64,000 nt of DNA, taken from positions 1 to 64,000 of the forward strand of contig JAJFFG010000064.1 of assembly GCA_021776825.1 (NCBI GenBank), read 5' to 3'. The first letter of the stretch is position 1; each line of letters opens with the position of its first letter. Below the pieces are notes generated by a model, which ran no database searches, was not told where the DNA came from, and was given only the letters and a program-made list of their open reading frames with translations. The position numbers were made by a program, and so were the translations under genes. Below are positions 26,720 to 33,721 of the stretch, piece by piece. The stretch is from Planctomycetota bacterium. GTDB lineage: Bacteria; Planctomycetota; JAJSAM01; JAJVHW01.

Positions 26720-27255
26720 GCGCGCCGCATCTGATCATCGCGTGCAGTCTCGACGCTGGCAGTCGCAGCGCGGTCCTCGCCGAGGCACTCGGTGCGGAGC
26801 TGCGCCGGCGGGACGTGCCGGTCGACACCGTCGACCTCCGGCAGGTCGAACTGCCGTTCTGCGACGCCGGCTCGTGCTACGCCGATCCCAACGTGCTGGA
26901 TCTGCAGAAGCGCATCGCCGCAGCGGCGTCGGTGACCCTCGCGGTCCCGATCTACAACTACGACGTCGGCGGAGCCGCTCGCAACCTGATCGCGCTCACT
27001 GGTCGTGCGTGGACGGAGAAGGTCGTCGGTTTCGTGTGCGCCGCCGGCGGCAAGGGTTCGTACATGTCCGTGATGGGGATCGCGAACTCGCTGATGCTCG
27101 ACTTCCGAAGCCTCATCGTCCCGCGCTTCGTCTACGCCACGGGAGCCGACTTCGACGGAGACCAGGTGACGTCCGAGACCGTGACCGAGCGGATCGGCGA
27201 ACTGGCTGGAGAGTTGACCCGCATCAGCGGTGCGCTCGCGGGGACCGAGACCTGA
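26716..27255 (+). CDS. NADPH-dependent FMN reductase-like flavoprotein
   Basis: A 179-residue flavodoxin-like protein. LIIACSLDAGSRSAVLAEAL is the FMN phosphate-binding loop of the family, with DLRQVELPFCDAG and VTLAVPIYNYDVGGAARNLI following as in NADPH-dependent FMN reductases; the usual PxYN is seen as PIYNYD. It would reduce quinones, flavin or azo compounds. Translation is coupled to the VOC gene through a four-base overlap. Regulation is probably shared with that gene through the divergent SufR-like protein. Confidence 0.87.
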   Translation: MSAPHLIIACSLDAGSRSAVLAEALGAELRRRDVPVDTVDLRQVELPFCDAGSCYADPNVLDLQKRIAAAASVTLAVPIYNYDVGGAARNLIALTGRAWTEKVVGFVCAAGGKGSYMSVMGIANSLMLDFRSLIVPRFVYATGADFDGDQVTSETVTERIGELAGELTRISGALAGTET

Positions 27256-27290
27256 GCGTGCTACGCTCGGCCTCGATCGAGGAGGCGCGC

Positions 27291-27413
27291 GTGTCGTCGA
27301 GTGAAGTCCGAACTCCGGGTTGGTGGGCTGTCCGCGTCATCGGCGCGCTCGTGATCGCCGCGGTGCTGCTGATGCTCTCGAAGGACCTCTACGAATTGAT
27401 CCTGTACTGGTAG
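27291..27413 (+). CDS. Small single-span membrane protein (40 aa)
   Basis: A 40-residue protein starting at GTG 27291, six or so bases after GAGGAGG. It has a short polar N-terminus (SSSEVRTPGWWAV) and one transmembrane segment (VIGALVIAAVLLMLSKDLYELIL). It lies 35 bases downstream of the FMN reductase gene on the same strand and may be the last gene of that operon. No family is recognised; the strong ribosome binding site and clear membrane helix support it as real. Confidence 0.6.
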   Translation: MSSSEVRTPGWWAVRVIGALVIAAVLLMLSKDLYELILYW

Positions 27414-27468
27414 GGCCCGCGCGTCGTGTGACCTTGCACGCGGGCGCTGGTCTCGTACCGTCTGCGCC

Positions 27469-28140
27469 ATGCCCAAGTTCGCCTGCCAGACGTGCGGCTC
27501 GTCGTTCGACATCCCGCAGACGTCGATCGACAAGTACCCCGGTTGGAAGCCGAAGTACTGCCGTCAGCACTCGCCGAAGAAGCGCGGTGCGAGCAGCGGT
27601 GGCTCAGCGCGTGGCGGCAAGAACCGTGGCGGCTGGGGCGGCGGCGGGTCGAAGCGCGAAGAACACCTGACGTCGGCCGAGGTCCTCGCGAAGTACACCG
27701 GCGGACCGCAGACCGGCGTGTTCACCGATGGCAGCTCGATCCCGAACCCCGGCCCCGGCGGGTGGGGTGTCGTCTGGGTCCGCGACGGCGAGATCCAGGC
27801 CGAGGACCACGGTCATGCGGCGCAGACGACCAACAACCGCATGGAGCTCAAGGCCCTCATCGAGGCGTTTCGGATGTTGCCCGAGGACGCGACGGAGACG
27901 CTGCACACGGACAGCCGCCTCTGCGTCGACACCGTCGAGAAGTGGGCACCCGGCTGGGAGCGCGCGGGGTGGACGCGCAAGTCCGGTCCCATCAAGAACC
28001 TCGACCTCGTGAAGGAGCTCGTCGCGCTCCGGCGCGCGCGTCCGGGCTGCAAGCTGCAGTGGATCGCCGCGCACTCGGGTCACCGTTGGAACGAGTACGC
28101 CGACAGCCTCGCGACAGCGTGGCTGCGCGAACAGGGCTGA
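27469..28140 (+). CDS. rnhA: Ribonuclease H with N-terminal zinc-binding segment
   Basis: A 223-residue RNase HI. The catalytic carboxylates are all visible: Asp87 (FTDGSS), Glu126 (RMELKA), Asp148 (HTDSRL) and Asp212 (EYADSLA), plus the flexible-loop His in AHSGHRWNEYAD. It degrades the RNA strand of RNA-DNA hybrids. In front of the enzyme sits a 75-residue extension with a possible zinc site (Cys6, Cys9, Cys31, His34) and a Gly/Ser/Arg-rich linker (about 42-62), probably for hybrid binding in place of the eukaryotic-type domain. It is a monocistronic gene. Confidence 0.92.
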   Translation: MPKFACQTCGSSFDIPQTSIDKYPGWKPKYCRQHSPKKRGASSGGSARGGKNRGGWGGGGSKREEHLTSAEVLAKYTGGPQTGVFTDGSSIPNPGPGGWGVVWVRDGEIQAEDHGHAAQTTNNRMELKALIEAFRMLPEDATETLHTDSRLCVDTVEKWAPGWERAGWTRKSGPIKNLDLVKELVALRRARPGCKLQWIAAHSGHRWNEYADSLATAWLREQG

Positions 28141-28150
28141 CGGCACCGCC

Positions 28151-28945
28151 TCACTCGCGATCCAGCATCGCGATCGTCGACTGCCAGCCCCCGTCGCTCT
28201 CTCGCGCCACGGCGACGCCCGCGCCTCGCGCAGGGAGTTCGACCAGCAGCTCGCCAGCGGGAGACCAGATGGCGCTGCGCCCGCCACCGGGGAGGCCGCC
28301 GCTGGGCCCGCCGAAGTTCGCCATCGCGACGACCAGCGCGTGCCGCGCCGCGTAGCCCTGGAGGCGCACAGCATCGCCCTCGACGTCGGATGGCGGGACG
28401 AACACGCTCGCGAGGTACGTGTCGGCTCCGCGATCTGCAGCCGATCGCGGGTGTTCGGGCCGACTGGAGTCCGCGCAGATTGCGACCGCCGCGACATGCG
28501 TGCCGTACGAAGCGAGTGGGGCCCGGTCGCCCGGGTCGAAGACGGTCGACTCCGCCGGCGGGACGGCACCGATCGGGTTGGCGTCGGCGGCGAAGGCCCC
28601 CAGGTGCTGCTTCGTCACGTGATCGATCGAGCCGTCGGGAACGAGCAGAAACGCGCCGATGTGGAGGCGCTTGCCACAGCGAACCGGCGCTCCGATGACG
28701 AGCAGCAGCCGCGCGTCGATGGCGGCCTGCCTCAGTGGGTCCAACCGCGGATCATGCTCCGAGAACGCTAGCTCGGACGCCAGGTCGAGTTCGTAACCGA
28801 TCAACGAGAGCTCGGGGAACACGAGCACCTGGGCTGCGTGGTCGCGAGCGGCGCTCACGAGGCGCAGATGCTCGCGGACGTTGGTGGCCACGTCGCCGGC
28901 GCGCGGCACCGTTTGCGCGACCGCGATCGATCGCTGAGTCGTCAC
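28151..28945 (-). CDS. Carbon-nitrogen hydrolase (nitrilase superfamily)
   Basis: A 264-residue nitrilase-fold amidase. The catalytic triad is present at standard spacing: Glu45 (VLVFPELSLIGYEL), Lys112 (DHVTKQHLG) and Cys157 (VAICADSS). These enzymes hydrolyse amides, N-carbamoyl groups or nitriles. It is the last of three genes with four-base ATGA overlaps (S66 peptidase, kinase-like, nitrilase), so it is transcribed and translated with them. The exact substrate is unknown; relatives annotated as predicted amidohydrolases are common. Confidence 0.9.
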   Translation of the reverse strand: MTTQRSIAVAQTVPRAGDVATNVREHLRLVSAARDHAAQVLVFPELSLIGYELDLASELAFSEHDPRLDPLRQAAIDARLLLVIGAPVRCGKRLHIGAFLLVPDGSIDHVTKQHLGAFAADANPIGAVPPAESTVFDPGDRAPLASYGTHVAAVAICADSSRPEHPRSAADRGADTYLASVFVPPSDVEGDAVRLQGYAARHALVVAMANFGGPSGGLPGGGRSAIWSPAGELLVELPARGAGVAVARESDGGWQSTIAMLDRE

Positions 28946-29964
28946 GCCGGGACCGCAGCGAGCAGCGCTTCCATCTGCGTGGCCGGATAGTCGGTCGAGA
29001 GGTCCGCCAGGAGCTCTCGGTAGAACGCACCCGCCGCGACGGCGATCGGGCCTCTGGAGGCCAGCAGTGATCGCGTGGCTGACGGCAGCCCGCAGCTTCC
29101 GTCCAGCATCTCGCGCAGCGACTGGCGCCAGTCGTCACGGCAGTCGTGGTGGGTGACCACGGCGTGCACGAGGCTCGTGATGGCGGTGACGCGGTCGAAC
29201 GTTCCGTGCCGATCGAAGAACCGCAGCTCGTCCTCACCGAGATCGAACGTGCGCGAGATCGCGAGGCCGAAGTCGCTCAGGACGAACTGCCGTCCATCGG
29301 TGAGTACGTTCTCGAAGTGGGCGTCCATGTGCAGGACGCCCTCCGTATGGAGGAACGTGATGGCTTCGAGCAGCGTCGCCTCGGTCGATCGCGCGAGCGC
29401 GGCGGGATCGTCGACCGCGGCGAACTCGGTGCGCAGCCACTCGAGAAGCGTGAGCGGGAAGTGCTCGAGGAACAGCACGACTGAGGACGTGGAAGTCGTC
29501 ACCGCGTCGAGGCGCTGTGCGATGGCCTCGTCGTCGCCCCAGGTCGCGTGGCCGATCGTGAGAGGGTCGCGATCGGCTGTGATCGGGAGGACGCGCTCGC
29601 CGTGCATCAGAGGGAAATGCGGGCAGCGTCGAGAGAGCACCCACTCGTTCGCGAGCCGGTGAATCTCGAACTCGCGCGTCGCGCCGAAGCCCGTGCTGCC
29701 GAGTCGATACTGATAGTGGATCGGCAGCCCGAACACGTTGGCGGTCGAGTGACCGTGCACCCGCTCGCAAGCGGTCAGTGGAAGCAACTTGGCGAAGACC
29801 AGTGTTCCGCTACCGGGCAGCCGCACGGCGCCGCGGCCGACGCCATGGACGCGTGCATCGGAGAGGCACCGCAGCAACTCGTCGTCGCTCAATCCACGGA
29901 TCTCGCGCTGAGCCGTGAGATGTCGCTCTCGGCGCCCGTCGAACGAGACGTCGAGCACCGTCAT
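28942..29964 (-). CDS. Atypical protein-kinase-like phosphotransferase
   Basis: A 340-residue protein with the C-lobe of a kinase: catalytic loop HMDAHFENVL (canonical HRDxxxxN altered to HMDAHFEN) and the metal motif SDFGLAIS. A hinge-like segment VVLFLEHFPLTLLEWL precedes it. The N-lobe is unusual and lacks a clear glycine-rich loop, although LVFAKLLPLTACER could carry the ATP-binding Lys. It overlaps both neighbours by four bases. It may phosphorylate a small molecule or a lipid-like head group rather than a protein; that is uncertain. Confidence 0.8.
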   Translation of the reverse strand: MTVLDVSFDGRRERHLTAQREIRGLSDDELLRCLSDARVHGVGRGAVRLPGSGTLVFAKLLPLTACERVHGHSTANVFGLPIHYQYRLGSTGFGATREFEIHRLANEWVLSRRCPHFPLMHGERVLPITADRDPLTIGHATWGDDEAIAQRLDAVTTSTSSVVLFLEHFPLTLLEWLRTEFAAVDDPAALARSTEATLLEAITFLHTEGVLHMDAHFENVLTDGRQFVLSDFGLAISRTFDLGEDELRFFDRHGTFDRVTAITSLVHAVVTHHDCRDDWRQSLREMLDGSCGLPSATRSLLASRGPIAVAAGAFYRELLADLSTDYPATQMEALLAAVPA

Positions 29965-31013
29965 GTCACGGCGGGTTCCACGATCGAGAACCTCTGCGCC
30001 GTGCAGTCGACCTCGGCGACGGCACCGAGCGGCAGCACGAAGAAGGGATCGGTGTGGCCGAAGTCCATGTTGGCGACGAGCGGCAACGAGGTGAGGCCGA
30101 GTTCGTCGCGGACGACTTCCTGCAGCGTGTCACCGATCAGCTCGCGCTCGGCGTCCGTCGCCCACCGTCCCCCGGGCCGTGCTACCAGGACGGCCGCGAC
30201 GCGGTCGAAGACTCCCAGCTCACCGAGGTGCCGCATCCATCGCCTGAACTGAACGGGCGTCGGCGCGTCCTCCGAGGTCTCCAGGAAGAGGATGGCGCCC
30301 TCCCACTGAGCGGCATCTGGCCAGATCCGTGTACCGGGCAGCCACGCGAGGACGTCCGCGCAGCCGCCGATCAGCGGCCCCTGTACGCACCCCTCGCCCT
30401 GCAGCCAGTGCCAGCCGTCCGACACCCGCAGAGCGCGCGGTTGCTCCTGCAGCGTCGCATCCGCCCAATCCATGTGTTCCACGGTCCAGCCGTCGGTGTT
30501 GGGCCTGATCTCGCCGATGGGGGCGGTCTCGAACATCGACCTCCGCACCGAGTCGACGAGGTAGCTGTGCATGCCCGCGTTCTCGGCGAAGCCCGCCATG
30601 ATGGCGGGGCCGTAGAACGACGAGAGACCCGCGGCCAGACACGCGAAGTGCGTGACGGTCGTATCCGAGTAGCCGGTGAACACCTTGGGGTTGGCGCGCA
30701 GTACGTCGAGGTCGAGGTGCCGCAGAATGCGGATCGAGTCGTCGCCGCCGATCGTCGAGATCACACCCCGGATCCCCGGGTCCGCGAAGGCCTCCATCAG
30801 ATCGTCGGCGCGCGCCTTCGGGTTCTGCGCGAGCCACTCGGCATCGCGCAGCGCGTGTCGTGTCGGGACGACGCGCACACCGAACGTCTCCTCGCACTGG
30901 CGCTTCCCGGCCTCGTAGCGCGCCGGAAACGTGCCCGGGCCGCCCCACGACAGCGAGATCGCCGCGACGGTGTCGCCCGGATGGAGGCGCGGAGGCTTCA
31001 CGGTGGTGAGCAT
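29961..31013 (-). CDS. S66-family peptidase (LD-carboxypeptidase/MccF-like)
   Basis: A 350-residue S66 serine peptidase. The nucleophile lies in VFTGYSDTTVTH (Ser116), the upstream GISTIGGDDS-type strand is GVISTIGGDDSIRIL, a catalytic Glu is expected in ILFLETSEDAPT and the His in NMDFGHTDPF. The length and the LETSED motif are closer to MccF-type microcin C immunity proteins than to cytosolic LdcA of peptidoglycan recycling. It would cleave an amide between a peptide-like and an aminoacyl or D-Ala group. First gene of the three-gene coupled operon. Confidence 0.9.
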   Translation of the reverse strand: MLTTVKPPRLHPGDTVAAISLSWGGPGTFPARYEAGKRQCEETFGVRVVPTRHALRDAEWLAQNPKARADDLMEAFADPGIRGVISTIGGDDSIRILRHLDLDVLRANPKVFTGYSDTTVTHFACLAAGLSSFYGPAIMAGFAENAGMHSYLVDSVRRSMFETAPIGEIRPNTDGWTVEHMDWADATLQEQPRALRVSDGWHWLQGEGCVQGPLIGGCADVLAWLPGTRIWPDAAQWEGAILFLETSEDAPTPVQFRRWMRHLGELGVFDRVAAVLVARPGGRWATDAERELIGDTLQEVVRDELGLTSLPLVANMDFGHTDPFFVLPLGAVAEVDCTAQRFSIVEPAVT

Positions 31014-31090
31014 GGGAGTCGGAGACTAGCCCGAATGCTCCTCGCAGTGCAGGTCACGCTAGATTCACGTGCTCGACGGGAGGGACGACG

Positions 31091-32554
31091 ATGACGACGA
31101 GACGCGTGTTGGCGCTGGCGGTGGTGTTTGCCGTTGCGGCCGCTGCGTCCGCGGTCGAGCCGTCGGTTCGCAGGCAGGCGAAGTCGTCCGAGTCGGGCGA
31201 GCGGCGCAAGGCGGCGAAGGCGCTGGCCACCGAGGGCTCGGTGTCGGCGGTCAAACTGCTGCGCACGCTGATCGCGGACGAACTCCCGTACGTGCGCGAC
31301 TGGTCGGTGAACTACTGCCAGAAGCTCGAAGACGAGGCGGCCATCGCCGCGCTTCTGGTGCTGACCAAGAACCGTGACACGCTGACGCGCCGGAACGGCG
31401 TCGCCGCGCTGGGCCGCACGGGCTCGGCTGCTGCGGGCGACGCGATCCGCGCGATCGCGAAGAAGGACAAGCGCGCCGAGGTGCGACGTGAGGCGCTCGC
31501 CTGGTTGTCGTCGGTCCCCAACCCCGACGCGAGCGCGGCGACTCTCGCGACCGCCTGCGAGGACGGTGACGCTGACGTCCGCGCGGCGAGCCTCGTGGCG
31601 CTCGTGCAGATGAAGCCCGAGAGCGGGCCGGCGCTGGCCGTTGCTCGGTTGCAGGATAAGGACGAAGGCGTGCGCTGTGCGGCGCTCTGGGCCCTGTCGG
31701 TCCTCGCGCCCGCAGAGGTCAGCGAACACATCGGGCGCTACCGCGAAGACGACGGGTGGCGCGCGCGCGTGCAGGCGGTCGAGACCGGCCTCGTCATCCG
31801 CGATGCCCGCTGCATCGACGCCCTCATCGACCTCTTGGACTACCCGCATCGGCGCGTGTCGGTCGAGAGTCACCGCGCGTTGCGTCGTGCGACCGGGAAG
31901 CAGTACGAGAAGGACCCAGACCTCTGGCGCGCCTGGTTCTCGCAGAACCGCGCCGAGTGGACCAAGCCCGAGAAGCTGCACTCGTTGAAGAAGGCGGCAA
32001 GTGGCTCCGAGACGACCGTGCAGTACCACGGCATCGAGGTCGCGAGCGAGGGAGCCGTCTTCGCGATCGACATGTCGGGCAGCATGACCAAGATGATGAG
32101 CGGGAAGAACGAGGGGTGGTCGCGATGGGGGATCGCACTCTACAAGCTGCGCGAAACCGTGACCGCGCTCCCGGACGGCATCCGCGTGAACGTCGTGCTG
32201 TTCAACGACCGCGTCGTGCAGGCGTTCGACCACGCGCGGCCCCTCGATGCGAAGGTGCGCAAGGACGTCGAGACCTTCCTGAAGCGCGGTGGTCCCGGCG
32301 GGAACACCAACGTCGAGGACACCCTGCGCGTTGTGCACGCGATGGACGACGTCGACACGCTCTTCCTGCTCGGTGACGGAGAGCCCAATCGCGGTCCGTT
32401 CGTGCACGGCACGCGAATTCGTCCGTACTTCTGGACGCCGAACCGTCGCCACAAGTTGTTGGTGCACACCGTGTCGATCGGCGCGGACAAGAGTGGTCGC
32501 GCGCTGTTGCGCGAGCTCGCGAAGGAGAACGGCGGCCGTTCCGTGAAGTACTGA
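31091..32554 (+). CDS. Secreted HEAT-repeat protein with intact vWA domain
   Basis: A 487-residue exported protein. GGGAGG precedes the ATG, and the signal peptide is VLALAVVFAVAAAASA. Residues about 25-275 are HEAT repeats (LRTLIADELPYVRDWSVNY; RRNGVAALGRTGSAAAGDA). Then comes a von Willebrand A domain with an intact MIDAS: Asp327-Ser329-Ser331 (AIDMSGSMTK), the Thr in GGNTNVEDTL and Asp in LFLLGDGEPN. It should bind a ligand through a divalent cation on the outer side of the membrane. The architecture is shared with the protein at 16476, whose MIDAS is lost. Confidence 0.87.
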   Translation: MTTRRVLALAVVFAVAAAASAVEPSVRRQAKSSESGERRKAAKALATEGSVSAVKLLRTLIADELPYVRDWSVNYCQKLEDEAAIAALLVLTKNRDTLTRRNGVAALGRTGSAAAGDAIRAIAKKDKRAEVRREALAWLSSVPNPDASAATLATACEDGDADVRAASLVALVQMKPESGPALAVARLQDKDEGVRCAALWALSVLAPAEVSEHIGRYREDDGWRARVQAVETGLVIRDARCIDALIDLLDYPHRRVSVESHRALRRATGKQYEKDPDLWRAWFSQNRAEWTKPEKLHSLKKAASGSETTVQYHGIEVASEGAVFAIDMSGSMTKMMSGKNEGWSRWGIALYKLRETVTALPDGIRVNVVLFNDRVVQAFDHARPLDAKVRKDVETFLKRGGPGGNTNVEDTLRVVHAMDDVDTLFLLGDGEPNRGPFVHGTRIRPYFWTPNRRHKLLVHTVSIGADKSGRALLRELAKENGGRSVKY

Positions 32555-32564
32555 GCGGCGGGGG

Positions 32565-33275
32565 TTACCCCGCTTCGTTCTCGAGGTTCGGCCAGCCGGC
32601 TTCGTTCGCGAACGTCTCGTAGTCCACCGCCGCGGAGTGGGGGAAGTCCTCTCCCGTCTTGCGCTCGTAGGCAGCCGAGGCCACGTTCAAGAGCGCCTCG
32701 AACTCCATGTCCTCCGGCATCCGTGCGGGTGTGGCGAGCACGCGCTCGAAGTGCGTCCGTCCGTTCGCCACGACGCAGCACCGCGTGTAGAGGAAGAAGT
32801 CGGCTGAGAAGTAGTCGCCGCTGCCCCACGAGTTTTCGCCGGCTTCGCGTGCGTGCGCCTCGGTGTCGAGGGTGTGGAGCTTCTCCGCGAGGAAGTCCTC
32901 GAAGCGGAAGATGTCAGCGTCGCTCATCGTCGCGAGCGCGGAGACGACCGGCTCGACGACGGCCTCGTCGTCGCCCGTGTGCTCCCACTCGAGTCGCCCG
33001 ATGAGCTGCCAGAAGACGCTCTCGGACATCGAGGTGACGGACCACTCTGGCTCCTCGTGAGCCGGGGCCTCGCCGTCGACGTAGCCCTTCCGCCGCTTCG
33101 ACGCCACCTGCTTGTCGATGGCGCGCTGCGCGTCCTCGACCGTGTCGAAGTGCTTGCGGGTTGCGCGCGGGCGCGCGCCGCCATGCCCCTGCATCGCCAC
33201 GGTCGTCGTGCCGATCAGTTCGATCGTCCAATACGCAGTCGACGGGTCGCTCGGGAGGATCAGTTCGAGGCGCAT
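32565..33275 (-). CDS. WGR domain plus DUF4240 protein
   Basis: A 236-residue two-domain protein. Residues about 10-70 match a WGR domain (YWTIELIGTTTVAMQGHGG, then KHFDTVEDAQRAIDKQVASK and KGYVD), a module otherwise seen in PARPs and MolR-type regulators. From about 82 the protein matches DUF4240 (MSESVFWQLIGRLEW; FEDFLAEKLHTLDTEAHA; DYFSADFFLYTRCCVVANG). DUF4240 has no known activity. The gene is convergent with the HEAT-vWA gene. The pairing suggests a role in nucleic-acid or ADP-ribose signalling, but this is a guess from the WGR module. Confidence 0.82.
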   Translation of the reverse strand: MRLELILPSDPSTAYWTIELIGTTTVAMQGHGGARPRATRKHFDTVEDAQRAIDKQVASKRRKGYVDGEAPAHEEPEWSVTSMSESVFWQLIGRLEWEHTGDDEAVVEPVVSALATMSDADIFRFEDFLAEKLHTLDTEAHAREAGENSWGSGDYFSADFFLYTRCCVVANGRTHFERVLATPARMPEDMEFEALLNVASAAYERKTGEDFPHSAAVDYETFANEAGWPNLENEAG

Positions 33276-33496
33276 GGCAGTGTGGTCGACGGAGAGTACC
33301 GCGCGGCCGGATCGTCCCTGAAGGTCCCGCGCGGCGCGGCGATGGACGCGAATCTCTCGCCCGGCCCTCCATCGTCATGCCGCGAGGCCTTCCGGGAGAC
33401 GTACGCTCGGACATGGCCGTCCACGTCCGCACCCGGCGGGCGCGCGTCGAGCCACAACCGCGGCTCGTTCTGTAGGGCTGCCCAGGAGGCTCCGCC

Positions 33497-33604
33497 ATGG
33501 CCAAGGGTCAGAAGAACATCTCCAAGACGAACAAGCCGAAGCTGACGAACAAAGAGAAGCAGGCGAAGCGCGCCGAGAAGCGCGCCGCCAAGGCGAAGAA
33601 GTAG
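33497..33604 (+). CDS. Lysine-rich 35-aa protein
   Basis: A 35-codon gene beginning MAKGQKNISKTNKPK and ending KRAAKAKK; 15 of 35 residues are Lys or Arg. A perfect AGGAGG (33484-33489) lies seven bases before the ATG, which strongly supports translation. Tiny proteins that start MAKGQ and are rich in Lys occur in several bacterial phyla without known role; nucleic-acid or ribosome association is plausible from charge. It is isolated, between the WGR-DUF4240 gene and the end of the giant beta-domain gene. Confidence 0.72.
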   Translation: MAKGQKNISKTNKPKLTNKEKQAKRAEKRAAKAKK

Positions 33605-33721
33605 CCGCCGCCTCCGGCGAGCTCGGCCATGTCGTCCTCGAAGCGTGTGTCCATGGGCCGTCGTTGATACCACGCTGTTCGATCTGAGTCGACGCTGTGG
33701 AGCGCCTCCTCGTGCGGGCGG

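Noticed and set aside
33276-33496. Possible gene in the 220-base gap before the 35-residue protein
   Set aside because: Only Arg/Pro-rich random frames; no start with a ribosome binding site.
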